This document shows positions 9,911 through 22,733 of a DNA stretch of 64,000 bases, piece after piece; within the stretch, counting starts at the first letter, position 1, and the number at the start of each line of letters is the position of its first letter. The position numbers and the translations under genes are program-made. The notes below the pieces were generated by a model. It did not search any database, was not told the origin of the DNA, and saw nothing but the letters and a program-made list of their open reading frames with translations. Source of the DNA: Bradyrhizobium glycinis (GTDB lineage: Bacteria; Pseudomonadota; Alphaproteobacteria; Rhizobiales; Xanthobacteraceae); NCBI RefSeq assembly GCF_016031655.1, contig NZ_JACCHQ010000001.1, positions 124,001 to 188,000 on the forward strand. The letters are read 5' to 3'.

Positions 9911-10591
9911 ATGCGCCTCCTCATCATCGAAGACGACCGCGAATCCGCCGACTACCTCGCCAAGGCGTTTCGCGAAGTCGGACACATCGCCGACCACGCC
10001 GCTGACGGCGAGGAAGGCCTCGCCATGGCCGAGAGCGGCGAGTACGACGTGCTGGTGGTCGACCGCATGCTGCCCAAGCGCGACGGCCTGTCGCTGATCG
10101 GCGCATTGCGCGACAAGGGCAACACGACGCCGGTGCTGATTCTCTCCGCGCTCGGGCAGGTCGATGACCGCATCAAGGGTCTGCGCGCCGGCGGCGACGA
10201 TTATCTGCCGAAACCCTATTCCTTCGCCGAGCTGCTGGCCCGCGTCGAAGTGCTGTCGCGCCGCCGCGGCGGTCCCGCCGAGGAGACGCTTTATCGCGTC
10301 GGCGATCTCGAGCTCGACCGGCTCTCGCATCGCGTCGCCCGCGGCAAGGACGAGCTGACGCTGCAGCCGCGCGAATTCCGCCTGCTCGAATACCTGATGA
10401 AGCACGCCGGCCAGGTGGTGACGCGGACCATGCTGCTGGAGAACGTCTGGGACTATCATTTCGATCCGCAGACCAACGTCATCGACGTGCACATCTCGCG
10501 GCTCCGCTCCAAGATCGACAAGGGCTTCGAGCGCCCGCTGCTGCACACGATCCGCGGCGCCGGATACATGATCCGTGACGGCATTCGGTAA
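9911..10591 (+). CDS. OmpR-type response regulator
   Basis: A 226-aa two-component response regulator. The receiver domain has the acidic pocket (EDD, residues 7-9), phosphoacceptor Asp51 in VVDRMLP and Lys101 in LPKPYS. The winged-helix DNA-binding domain follows (about 125-222; LTLQPREFRLLEYL, HISRLRSKI). The ATG at 9911 gives the usual N terminus (MRLLIIEDD). A TTG at 9890, 9 bases after a GAGAAGG sequence, would add seven residues and cannot be excluded. The stop overlaps the partner kinase, so the two are cotranscribed. Confidence 0.95.
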   Translation: MRLLIIEDDRESADYLAKAFREVGHIADHAADGEEGLAMAESGEYDVLVVDRMLPKRDGLSLIGALRDKGNTTPVLILSALGQVDDRIKGLRAGGDDYLPKPYSFAELLARVEVLSRRRGGPAEETLYRVGDLELDRLSHRVARGKDELTLQPREFRLLEYLMKHAGQVVTRTMLLENVWDYHFDPQTNVIDVHISRLRSKIDKGFERPLLHTIRGAGYMIRDGIR

Positions 10592-12023
10592 ACTCGTCCG
10601 CACCACGGCGTTCCGGCTGACGCTGGTCTATCTGCTGCTGTTCGCGATGTTCGCGGCCTCGCTGCTGGCCTATTTCGCCTGGAATACGCGGCGGCTGATC
10701 ACCGAGGAGATCACGCAGACCGTCAACGCCGAGACCTCGGAGATCAACGAGATCTACGACCGCGGCGGCATGGTTCGCCTGGTGCGCACGATCGAGTATC
10801 GGGCTCTGCGGCCGGGCGCCAACCTCTATCTCGTGACCACGCCGACGGGCCAGGCGATCGCCGGCAATGTCGGCTCGCTGGCGCCGGGCGTGATGGCGAC
10901 GCGCGGCTGGTCGGAGACGGCCTACCGACGGATCGAGGACAGCGATGACCGCGATCATCGCGCGCTCGTTCGCGTCACCGAATTGGAGAACGGCTTCCGG
11001 CTTCTGATCGGCCGCGACCTTGCCGAGCGGCGGCGCCTGTTCGGCATCGTCGCCAAGGCGGCGCAGTTTTCGGTCCTGATCGTCGTCGTGCTCGGCCTCG
11101 GCGGCGGCATCTTCGTCGCGCGGCGGGTGCTGAGGCGTATCGACGCGATGACCGGCACGGCGCAGCGGATCATGACCGGCGATCTCAGCGAGCGCCTGCC
11201 CGTGGGGCGCAGCGGCGACGAGATCGATCGCCTCGCCGAGAACCTTAACGCCATGCTCGAGCGGATCGAGGCGCTGATGGCGGGGCTGAAGGAGGTTTCC
11301 GACAACATTGCCCACGACCTCAAGACGCCGCTGACGCGGCTGCGCAATCGCGCCGAAGAGGCGCTGGCGAAATCGGGCTGCGAGGCGGATTATCGCGCCG
11401 CGCTGGAGCGGACCATCGAGGAATCCGACGGGCTGATCCGGACTTTCAACGCGCTGCTGATGATCGCGCGCGCGGAATCCGGACAGGCGCGCGGCAACAT
11501 GGACGACTTCGATGCCGCGGAGGTCGCGGAGGGCATCCACGAGCTCTACGAGCCGCTCGCCGAGGACGACGGCATGACCCTGAAGGTCAAGTGCGAGCCG
11601 ACGCCGGTTCATGCCAATCGCGAGCTGATCAGCCAGGCGCTCGCCAATCTTGTCGAGAACGCGATCAAATACGGCAAGCCCGCGGGAACCGTGGTCAGCA
11701 TGGACGCGAGGCAAATCACGATCGAGGCGAGGCGCGACGGCGACCAGGTGCTGCTCAGCGTCACCGATCGCGGCCCCGGCATCCCCGAAGCCGACCGCAA
11801 GCACGTCATCGAGCGCTTCGTGCGGCTGGAGGCCAGCCGCACGCTGCCGGGCTCGGGCCTCGGTCTCAGCCTCGCCTCGGCGGTGGCGACGTTGCACGGC
11901 GGCGAATTGCGCTTGGGCGATGCCCATCCCGGCCTCGTCGCCACGCTCGTGCTGCCGGCGCGCGCGGGTGCCGGCGACAGGGTTGCTCCGCCAATACCGG
12001 ATGTGCCACAGAAGGTGGCATGA
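10575..12023 (+). CDS. Sensor histidine kinase, HAMP type, partner of the adjacent regulator
   Basis: A 482-aa inner-membrane kinase. It has two membrane helices (about residues 12-34 and 158-182) flanking a periplasmic sensor domain of about 120 residues, a HAMP domain, a HisKA domain with the phosphorylated His247 in NIAHDLKTPLTRL, and a HATPase_c domain (N box LVENAIKYG, GPGIP, GSGLGLSLA). It starts with a GTG inside the end of the response regulator gene and its TGA overlaps the ATG of glnE, making a three-gene coupled unit. The signal is unknown; the DegP neighbour suggests envelope stress, which is inference. Confidence 0.95.
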   Translation: MTAFGKLVRTTAFRLTLVYLLLFAMFAASLLAYFAWNTRRLITEEITQTVNAETSEINEIYDRGGMVRLVRTIEYRALRPGANLYLVTTPTGQAIAGNVGSLAPGVMATRGWSETAYRRIEDSDDRDHRALVRVTELENGFRLLIGRDLAERRRLFGIVAKAAQFSVLIVVVLGLGGGIFVARRVLRRIDAMTGTAQRIMTGDLSERLPVGRSGDEIDRLAENLNAMLERIEALMAGLKEVSDNIAHDLKTPLTRLRNRAEEALAKSGCEADYRAALERTIEESDGLIRTFNALLMIARAESGQARGNMDDFDAAEVAEGIHELYEPLAEDDGMTLKVKCEPTPVHANRELISQALANLVENAIKYGKPAGTVVSMDARQITIEARRDGDQVLLSVTDRGPGIPEADRKHVIERFVRLEASRTLPGSGLGLSLASAVATLHGGELRLGDAHPGLVATLVLPARAGAGDRVAPPIPDVPQKVA

Positions 12024-15007
12024 ACCACTCCGCGCCGGGAAACGCGGACAAGCATGGTGAGAGGCTGGCCGCACGCTTCGCGGAGGCTCCCCATATTGCC
12101 GCTTCCACAACCGATCAACGCCGTTTCGAAAGCTGGCTGGCCGAGCTCGAGCCGGCGCAATCGGCCCGTCTCGAAACGCACCTCCGCCATCCCTTCGCCC
12201 GCGACATCCTGACCGGGATTGCGGAATTCTCGCCCTATCTGTTCGAACTGGTGCGCGCCGATGCCTTGCGCCTGATCCGGCTGCTCGAATGCGATCCGGA
12301 TGCGCATCTGACGGCGCTGATCGCGGAGGCACGCGGCGCGGTGCTCGCGGCCTCGGATGAGGCCGAGGTGATGCGGCAGCTCCGCCGCATGAAGGCGGAA
12401 GCTGCGCTCCTGATCGCGCTGTGCGACATCGGCGGTGTCTGGCCGGTGATGCGGGTGACGGCGGCGCTGACCGACGTCGCGGTGTCCTCGGTGCGGGCGG
12501 CGCTGCAATATCTGCTGCGGCAGGAAGCCGCACGCGGCAAGCTCTCACCGCCCAATCCCGAGGCACCGGAAGAGGGCTGCGGGCTGATCGTGCTCGCGAT
12601 GGGCAAGATGGGCGCGGGCGAGCTGAACTATTCCAGCGATATCGATCTCATCGTGTTCTTCGATCCCAATGCCACGACCCTCGCGCCCGATATCGAGCCG
12701 CAGCCGTTCTTCGTCCGCGTGACGCAGGGCGTGGCGCGCATCCTGCAGCAGCGGACCTATGACGGTTACGTCTTCCGGGTCGATCTGCGCCTGCGGCCCG
12801 ATCCGTCCTCGACGCAGGTGGCGATCTCGCGGGACGCCGCGCTGAACTATTACGAGCGGGAAGGGCGCACCTGGGAGCGCGCCGCGATGATCAAGGCGCG
12901 GACCTGTGCCGGCGATTTCAGGGCGGGCGAGGCCTTGCTCGCCGAGATCGCGCCGTTCGTCTGGCGCAAGCATCTCGACTTTGCCGCACTCGCCGACGTG
13001 CACGACATGAAGCGGCAGATGCAGACCTATCGCGGTCAGAGCGAGGTTTCGGTCGAGGGCCACAACGTCAAGGTCGGACGCGGCGGCATTCGCGAGATCG
13101 AGTTCTTCGCGCAGACCCAGCAATTGATCGCGGGCGGCCGCCATCCGGAATTGCGGGTGCGGCCGACGCTGAGGGCGCTCGACATACTCGCGTCCCGCAA
13201 CTGGATCACTGTGGCGGCACGCGACGAGCTGACGACCGCCTACGAATTCCTGCGCCGGGTCGAGCATCGCCTGCAGATGATCGCCGACGAGCAAACCCAC
13301 ACGCTGCCGGAGGACAAGCAAGCGGTCGAGCGCTTTGCGTGGTTCTTCGGCTATCGGACTCGCGAGGCCTTTGCGCGCGATCTCTTGCACCAGCTCCAGA
13401 TCGTCCAGGGCCATTACGAAAAACTGTTCGAGGGCGATGACCCCACCGGCACGGCCAAGCTGCCGGCGCTGGACTACGGCGCGGGCCCCGACGATCCGCG
13501 CCTGCTGCAGCACCTCGCGACGCTCGGCTTCAAGAAGCCCGCGGCGGTCGCGCAGACCGTGCACGACTGGATCACCGGCGACTACCGCGTCTTCCGCGTT
13601 GAGGCGACGCGAAGCGCCTTCGTCGAGTTCGTGCCGGCCTTGATCGACGGCCTTGCCCATGCCGAAGAGCCGGATCGCGCCGTCGTTTCGTTCGATCATT
13701 TCCTCGGCGCGCTGCAGCGGGGCGGCCGGCTGATCACGCTGCTCGGCCAGAACCGCGATCTCGTCGCGCTGGTGGCGCTGGTGCTGGGAGCCGCGCCGCG
13801 GCTCGGCGACATGCTGGCGCGGCAGCCCCAGCTGATGGATGGCCTGATCGATCCGCGCTTCTTCGGGGCCATGCCCGACAGGCAGGAATTGTCCGGGCGG
13901 TTAGCTGCCACCGTGCAGGATGCCGGCTCATACGAGGAGTTCCTCGATCGCCTGCGCCTGTTCGGACAGGAGAGCCTGTTCCTGATCGGCACGCGCATCC
14001 TCTCGGGCACCGTCTCGGCGCAGCAGGCGAGCACGGCCTTCGCCGACGTCGCGGAGGGAATCGTCCATACCGTGCATGGCCTCGTTGCCGATCGCTTCGC
14101 CGCCCAGCACGGCCGCATCAAGGGGCAGCAGACCGCGATCGTCGCGATGGGCCGGCTCGGCAGCCGCGAGATGACGGCCTCGTCCGATCTCGACCTGATC
14201 CTGCTCTACGATTTCGACGGCGATAGTCCGGACTCTGACGGGGTGAAATCGCTTCACGGCGCGCACTATTTCGCCCGCTTCACCCAGCGCCTGATCAGCG
14301 CCTTCACGACCCGCACCAATTACGGCGTGCTCTATGAGATCGACATGCGGCTGCGGCCCTCGGGACGCGCGGGTCCGGTGGCCTCGAGCCTCGTCTCGTT
14401 CGCGGACTATCAGGCCAACGAGGCCTGGACCTGGGAGCATATGGCGCTGACGCGCGCGCGCGTGGTCTCGGCTTCGCCCGAATTCCGGGAGCGGATCGAG
14501 CGCGTCATCCGCGATGTCCTTACTCGCCGCCGCGATCCCGCCATCACCGCCAACGATGTCGCCGACATGCGGCGCGCGATCGCGCAGGAGAAGGGCGAGG
14601 GCGATTGCTGGGATCTCAAGCATGCCGCCGGTGGCATGGTCGATATCGACTTCATCGCGCAATATCTGCAGCTCGTGCATGCGCACGACAAGCCCGAGAT
14701 TCTCGACGTCAGCACCATGCAGGTGCTGGAGAATGCCTGCAGGATCGGCGTGCTCGCGCAATCGGAGACGGAGATCTTGCGGGCCGCGGCGCGGCTCTAT
14801 CACGATTTGACGCAGATCCTGCGGCTCTGCGTCAGCGAGCGCTTCAAGCCGGAAACCGCCGGCACCGACCTGCAGCGCGTCATGGCGCGTGCCGGCGACG
14901 CTCCGGATTTCTCCTCGCTGGAGGCGCGGGTGAAGGAGACGCAGAGCGAGGTGCGGCGGGTGTTCAGGGCGCTGCTGGAAGGGTCGTCGTCCGCTTCAGC
15001 GCGGTAA
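12020..15007 (+). CDS. glnE: Glutamine synthetase adenylyltransferase/deadenylylase GlnE
   Basis: Bifunctional enzyme that adenylylates glutamine synthetase (inactivating it) and removes AMP by phosphorolysis, in response to GlnB/PII and glutamine. Both nucleotidyltransferase domains are intact: the deadenylylating domain with GKMGAGELNYSSDIDLIVFFD-type motif near residue 207, and the adenylylating domain with GRLGSREMTASSDLDLILLYD-type motif near residue 723. The 995-aa length is full. The ATG at 12020 overlaps the kinase stop (ATGA); reading further upstream would run through the kinase gene in another frame. Linkage with a two-component pair is common in rhizobia. Confidence 0.96.
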   Translation: MNHSAPGNADKHGERLAARFAEAPHIAASTTDQRRFESWLAELEPAQSARLETHLRHPFARDILTGIAEFSPYLFELVRADALRLIRLLECDPDAHLTALIAEARGAVLAASDEAEVMRQLRRMKAEAALLIALCDIGGVWPVMRVTAALTDVAVSSVRAALQYLLRQEAARGKLSPPNPEAPEEGCGLIVLAMGKMGAGELNYSSDIDLIVFFDPNATTLAPDIEPQPFFVRVTQGVARILQQRTYDGYVFRVDLRLRPDPSSTQVAISRDAALNYYEREGRTWERAAMIKARTCAGDFRAGEALLAEIAPFVWRKHLDFAALADVHDMKRQMQTYRGQSEVSVEGHNVKVGRGGIREIEFFAQTQQLIAGGRHPELRVRPTLRALDILASRNWITVAARDELTTAYEFLRRVEHRLQMIADEQTHTLPEDKQAVERFAWFFGYRTREAFARDLLHQLQIVQGHYEKLFEGDDPTGTAKLPALDYGAGPDDPRLLQHLATLGFKKPAAVAQTVHDWITGDYRVFRVEATRSAFVEFVPALIDGLAHAEEPDRAVVSFDHFLGALQRGGRLITLLGQNRDLVALVALVLGAAPRLGDMLARQPQLMDGLIDPRFFGAMPDRQELSGRLAATVQDAGSYEEFLDRLRLFGQESLFLIGTRILSGTVSAQQASTAFADVAEGIVHTVHGLVADRFAAQHGRIKGQQTAIVAMGRLGSREMTASSDLDLILLYDFDGDSPDSDGVKSLHGAHYFARFTQRLISAFTTRTNYGVLYEIDMRLRPSGRAGPVASSLVSFADYQANEAWTWEHMALTRARVVSASPEFRERIERVIRDVLTRRRDPAITANDVADMRRAIAQEKGEGDCWDLKHAAGGMVDIDFIAQYLQLVHAHDKPEILDVSTMQVLENACRIGVLAQSETEILRAAARLYHDLTQILRLCVSERFKPETAGTDLQRVMARAGDAPDFSSLEARVKETQSEVRRVFRALLEGSSSASAR

Positions 15008-15210
15008 TGGCCTCGCGCACATCAGGCTCATTGTACTGGCTGAGGATGCGGCCGGTGGTGAGCAACAGGGGAAAGCGCAGATCGATTTGCGGCCCCAATC
15101 GATCGATATGGATTGGTAATGAAAGTTGGATCGGGAGCCGGTTTTTGCGTGTTGGTGCAGGCCCGGCGTGCTAACTTGCGTGCCACGATGGAATTCGAGG
15201 GGACGGCCGG

Positions 15211-16104
15211 TTGATCGACAAGCTTGAGCTATTGCTGGCGCTGGCGAAGGAGCGGCATTTCGGGCGCGCGGCCGAGGCGTGCGGCGTGACGCAGCCGACG
15301 ATGTCGACCGGGCTGAAGCAGCTCGAGGAGATTCTCGGCGTGATGCTGGTCCAGCGTGGCTCGCGCTTTCAGGGATTTACCCCCGAAGGCGAGCGGGCGC
15401 TCGACTGGGCGCGGCGGATCGTGGGCGATGCCCGCGCGATGCGCGACGAGATCAACGGGCTGAAGCATCAGCTCTCCGGAGAGATCCGCATCGCGGCGAT
15501 CCCGACCGTGCTCGGCATGGTCGCCGCGCTGACGACGCCGTTCCGTGCCCGGCATCCCGAGGTGCGCTTCCGCATCCAGTCCACCACCTCGTCCGAGGTG
15601 TTGGGGCTGCTCGAAAATCTCGAGGTCGATGCGGGGCTGACCTATATCGAGAACGAGCCGATCGGCAAGGTGCGCACCATTCCGCTCTACAACGAGAGCT
15701 ATCGCCTGCTCACCGCGCCGGACGCGATGTTCGGTGACCGCGAGACGGTGACCTGGACCGAGGTCGGGCAGGTGCCGCTGTGCCTCTTGACGCCCGACAT
15801 GCAAAACCGCCGCATCATCGACCGCGCGCTGCGATCTGTCGGCGCGGAGGCGACGCCGACATTGACCTCGAACTCGCTGCTGGTGCTGTTCACGCACGTC
15901 AAGACCGGGCGCTGGGCCAGCGTGATGCCGGCCAAGCTCGCCGAGACGCTCGGCCTGTCCGACACCGTCCGCTCGATACCGATCGTCGATCCCGAGGTCA
16001 ATTACAGCATCGGCCTGGTGATCCCGCAGCGCGATCCCATGACGCCGCTGATCGCAGCTTTGGTCAACGTCGCGCGCGAAGTCGCGCCGACGCTGCAATC
16101 GTAG
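15211..16104 (+). CDS. LysR-family transcriptional regulator
   Basis: A 297-aa LTTR with an N-terminal winged helix-turn-helix (residues 3-60; HFGRAAEACGVTQPTMSTGLK, slightly unlike the usual ...QPALS) and a periplasmic-binding-like effector domain (about 88-290). The start is a TTG at 15211 after GGGGACGG; the nearest upstream ATG is out of frame and stops at once. The protein resembles LysR regulators that lie beside formate dehydrogenase (fds) operons, but no such operon is here. A 200-base gap separates it from glnE, and a palindromic repeat follows. Confidence 0.9.
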   Translation: MIDKLELLLALAKERHFGRAAEACGVTQPTMSTGLKQLEEILGVMLVQRGSRFQGFTPEGERALDWARRIVGDARAMRDEINGLKHQLSGEIRIAAIPTVLGMVAALTTPFRARHPEVRFRIQSTTSSEVLGLLENLEVDAGLTYIENEPIGKVRTIPLYNESYRLLTAPDAMFGDRETVTWTEVGQVPLCLLTPDMQNRRIIDRALRSVGAEATPTLTSNSLLVLFTHVKTGRWASVMPAKLAETLGLSDTVRSIPIVDPEVNYSIGLVIPQRDPMTPLIAALVNVAREVAPTLQS

Positions 16105-16174
16105 GGGCCATAGCGTTTCGAGCGAGGCTCCAGAGCATGATGAGATCAGGTTCGGATGCAGCAACGAGGGAGGT

Positions 16175-16301
16175 GCGCTCCCTCCCCCGCTTGCGGGGGA
16201 GGGTTGGGGAGAGGGTGTCTCCGCAATCGAGAACCCCCAAGAGGAGAGAGCCCTCACCCGGCGCGCTGCGCCGACCTCTCCCGCAAGCGGGAGAGGTGCA
16301 C
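16175..16301. repeat. Intergenic palindromic repeat (type A)
   Basis: Two nearly perfect palindromes (16181-16202, CCTCCCCCGC/GCGGGGGAGG; 16275-16296, CCTCTCCCGC/GCGGGAGAGG) bracket a G/A-rich stretch. The same design recurs at 51113-51249 and, partly, at 59891-59911. This is a dispersed extragenic element placed between the LysR gene and the convergent histidine kinase. Confidence 0.8.
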
Positions 16302-16342
16302 CGAGCCTGCGGCCACCTGACTCAACCTGAGCCTATTCCTCT

Positions 16343-18670
<2,328 letters not shown>

Positions 18671-18896
18671 GCCTTCGGCCCCCTGAAAACCAGCTTGCAA
18701 CTGAGGTCCGGAAGCAGCCCCACATCGCTTCCGAATCACACCGATTTGAATCCAGTTTTCGCGGGCTGTCGAGAGTCAACGAATCGTTAACGCGAAATTA
18801 TTCTTATCCAACGCGCAGTTTGTGCATCGCGCGTCCTCAAACGCACGGGTGCAACGAGTCCGAAACGAGAACGTGTGACTCGCCGCGCATTCTTCA

Positions 18897-20270
18897 TCAC
18901 GCGCGCGGCGGCTCGGCGTGGCTGATGACGCGCTTCACACTCGGGAACGCGCGCCGCAAGGCGCGCTCGATCGCGTCGACATGCTCGTGCACCTTGATCA
19001 CGCTCATCGAGGGTGTTGCGCGGCAGTGGAAGTTGACGATCTCGCCGGCGTCGGTGTTGCGGACCCGCACATTGTGGATGTCGTGGATCTCGCTGCCGGC
19101 GGCATATTCCGTCAGCGCGGCGGCGATGGTCCGCACCCGGTCCGGCGTAGCATCGACCCCGAACGGAAGTTCCGGTTCCAGCGGCTCGATGTGAACGTCG
19201 ACCTCGACGTCCTCGCCGAACTCCTCCTGGATGTTGCGCTCCAGCGTGTTGGCGATGTCGTGCGCGGCCTCGAGCTGCATGTTGGCATCGACCTCGAGGT
19301 CGATGCCGACGATCAGCTTGGCGCCGAGATCGTGCACCGTGACGTGGTGGACGGCGAGCCCGGAATTGCGCGCGATCACCATGATGCGGTCGCGCACCGT
19401 CTCGTTGTCGCGCGCGACGGGCACTGCTGCGAAGGTAAGGTCGGCATCGCCGAAAGCCTTGGCGACGGCGGCCTGCGCGTTGCGCTTGATGTCCTCGACC
19501 CGGTCGATGGGATAGGTTCGCGGCACCTTCGCGATGGCGTCGATGAAGGTGGTCGCTCCGACCATGCGCACGCGCAAGCGTTCGACGTCGATCACGCCGG
19601 GCACGCTGCGGATCGCCGCCGTGGCCTTCTCCTGCGCGCCCTCGGGGGCGCGATCGACCAGCGTCTGCACGGTCGATCCGGCCATGCGCAGGCCGAGCGC
19701 TGCGATCATCACGGCAACCGCCGCGGCTGCCGCGGTGTCGCCCCACCAGAAGCCGAGCCCAGCCAGGATCAGGCCCACGATCACGGCGCAGGAGCCCATC
19801 ACGTCCGAGGCGAAATGCAGCGCGTCGGCCGCCAAGGCCTGGCTCCTGGTCTCCCGCGCGGCGCGGTGGAGGGCGCGGGCGCGCCAGAGATTGACGGCGA
19901 TATCGATCACCAGCACCACGAATGGCACAGCCGAGATGGTTGGCGGCGGGGTTCCCTCGCGCAGCCGGCTATAGGCCTCGACCAGGATGCCGCCGGCGAG
20001 CACGTAGAGCAGGGCGGTGACGCCGAGCGCAGAGATGCTTTCCAGCTTGCCGTGGCCGTAATGGTGCTCCTCGTCCGCGGGCTTGTCGGACACCCGCACC
20101 ACCGCCCAGGTGATGATGGTCGCGACCAGGTCGATTAGGGAATGCAGGGCTTCCGAGATCAGCGCCAGCGAGCCGATCGCGATCCCGACCACGAACTTGG
20201 CCGCCGCCATGCCGCCGCTGGCGAAGATCGAGATGGCCGCGACCGAGGTTTTGTCGTGCTGGGAGGTCAT
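18897..20270 (-). CDS. Cation diffusion facilitator (CDF) metal efflux transporter
   Basis: Divalent metal/proton antiporter of the inner membrane. The six-helix CDF core has both metal-site motifs: HSLIDL (TM2) and HFASDVMGS (TM5), plus HHYGHGKLES between TM2 and TM3. The cytoplasmic tail is unusually long: about 245 residues holding two ferredoxin-like ZT-dimer type segments (one near 215-290, a second near 300-455 with repeated HVxVHD and VDVHIEPLE). Metal specificity (Zn, Fe, Mn, Co) cannot be told from the sequence. Single gene, preceded by GGGAGG-like spacing at 20262. Confidence 0.92.
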   Translation of the reverse strand: MTSQHDKTSVAAISIFASGGMAAAKFVVGIAIGSLALISEALHSLIDLVATIITWAVVRVSDKPADEEHHYGHGKLESISALGVTALLYVLAGGILVEAYSRLREGTPPPTISAVPFVVLVIDIAVNLWRARALHRAARETRSQALAADALHFASDVMGSCAVIVGLILAGLGFWWGDTAAAAAVAVMIAALGLRMAGSTVQTLVDRAPEGAQEKATAAIRSVPGVIDVERLRVRMVGATTFIDAIAKVPRTYPIDRVEDIKRNAQAAVAKAFGDADLTFAAVPVARDNETVRDRIMVIARNSGLAVHHVTVHDLGAKLIVGIDLEVDANMQLEAAHDIANTLERNIQEEFGEDVEVDVHIEPLEPELPFGVDATPDRVRTIAAALTEYAAGSEIHDIHNVRVRNTDAGEIVNFHCRATPSMSVIKVHEHVDAIERALRRAFPSVKRVISHAEPPRA

Positions 20271-20361
20271 GGCGGGGATTTAGCAGCCCCGTGTGGGACA
20301 TCAAGCGATGATCCACAGCTGCAGTCGCGAGTGAGTTGCAGGAGCGGGGGCTTGACGGGCT

Positions 20362-20458
20362 GTCATTCCAGGGCGCCGAAGGCGAACGCGGAATCTCGAG
20401 ATTCTCAGGTGCGCAACTGCGCACCATAGTTCGATGCTTCGCATCGCCCCGGAATGAC
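20362..20458. repeat. Intergenic palindromic repeat (type D)
   Basis: Ends GTCATTCCAGGG and CCCCGGAATGAC are inverted copies, enclosing two smaller hairpins (CTCGAGATTCTC region; GGTGCGCAACTGCGCACC). It lies between the CDF and oxidoreductase genes and looks like a dispersed mobile-type repeat without coding capacity. Confidence 0.75.
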
Positions 20459-20484
20459 GGAGAGAGGCCAAGCCGCCCGCCGCC

Positions 20485-21456
20485 CTACGGCACCGTCACC
20501 ACAATCTTCCCCAAATGCTTGTTCGCTTCCATGTGCTCGAACGCCTGGTCGATGTCGTCGAACGCGAACACCTTGTCGATCGGCAGTTGCAGCTTGCGCG
20601 ATTCCACCGCGCCCCAGATGTCCCTGCGGACCTCGGCAAAGATCTCGCGGACCTCCTCGATGGTACGGGTGCGGAAGGTGACGCCGACATAGTCGATGCG
20701 GCGAGCCGCGTGCAGGTCGAAATTGAAGTCGGCATGGGTGCCGCCGAGGCGGCCGACATTGACAATGCGGCCCTTGATCTTCGTCGCGGCGAGGTTCTGG
20801 TTGGCGACCTTGCCCGAGACCTGGTCGATGACGAGGTCGACGCCTTCGCCATTGGTGGCCTTCAGCACCTCGTCGACCCATTTCGGATCGGAGCTGTCGA
20901 TGGCGAGGTCGGCGCCGAACTCCTTGAGCCGGCCGCGGCGATAGGCATCGGTGGAAGAGCCGATCACGAGCTTTGCGCCCTTGAGCCGGGCGATCTGCAT
21001 CGCCATCAGCCCGACGCCGGAGCTCGCGCCCTGCACCAGCACGCTCTGCCCAGCCTGCACCCCGCCGATCGTGACGACGGCGTTGTGCATGGTCGCGAGC
21101 GCGACGGGGAGGGTGGCGGCCTCCTCGAAATTCATGTTCGAGGGCGCGTGGAACAGCCGGCCGTGATCGGCCAGCGTATATTCGGCAAATGCCGCACCGC
21201 CCGATCCCATGATGCGGTCGCCGACCTTCACGCCCTTCGCGTCGGGACCGAGCTCGGCAACCTCGCCGGCCCATTCCATGCCGAGGACAGTGCCGACGCC
21301 GCCTGCCGGGCCATGGGCGTGGCCTTTGCGCATGCCGGTGTCGGCGCGGTTGAGGCCGCAGGCGCGGACGCGGACGAGCACCTGCGTGCCCTTCGGTTTC
21401 GGTTGAGCGGCGTCGAAAATCCGAGCGCCTTCAGGGCCGTAGACGTAGGCTTTCAT
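20485..21456 (-). CDS. Zinc-type alcohol dehydrogenase / NADPH:quinone oxidoreductase
   Basis: MDR-superfamily reductase of 323 aa with a GroES-like N-terminal domain (residues 1-115) and a Rossmann NADPH domain with the motif GASSGVGLMAMQIA (near 145-158). The catalytic-zinc cysteine and the structural zinc lobe are absent, as in quinone oxidoreductases and enoyl reductases. A Glu-Gly-Ala start (MKAYVYGPEGARIF) fits the family. It precedes by position, and is cotranscribed downstream of, the nitronate monooxygenase gene (25-base gap), suggesting a shared detoxification role; substrate unknown. Confidence 0.88.
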   Translation of the reverse strand: MKAYVYGPEGARIFDAAQPKPKGTQVLVRVRACGLNRADTGMRKGHAHGPAGGVGTVLGMEWAGEVAELGPDAKGVKVGDRIMGSGGAAFAEYTLADHGRLFHAPSNMNFEEAATLPVALATMHNAVVTIGGVQAGQSVLVQGASSGVGLMAMQIARLKGAKLVIGSSTDAYRRGRLKEFGADLAIDSSDPKWVDEVLKATNGEGVDLVIDQVSGKVANQNLAATKIKGRIVNVGRLGGTHADFNFDLHAARRIDYVGVTFRTRTIEEVREIFAEVRRDIWGAVESRKLQLPIDKVFAFDDIDQAFEHMEANKHLGKIVVTVP

Positions 21457-21481
21457 GCAATACTCTCGCGTCTTGCAGTGA

Positions 21482-22726
<1,245 letters not shown>

Positions 22727-22733
22727 GCCGAGC

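Noticed and set aside
15188..15211. ATG start for the LysR regulator
   Set aside because: The ATG at 15188 is in another frame and meets a TGA; TTG at 15211 is the in-frame start.
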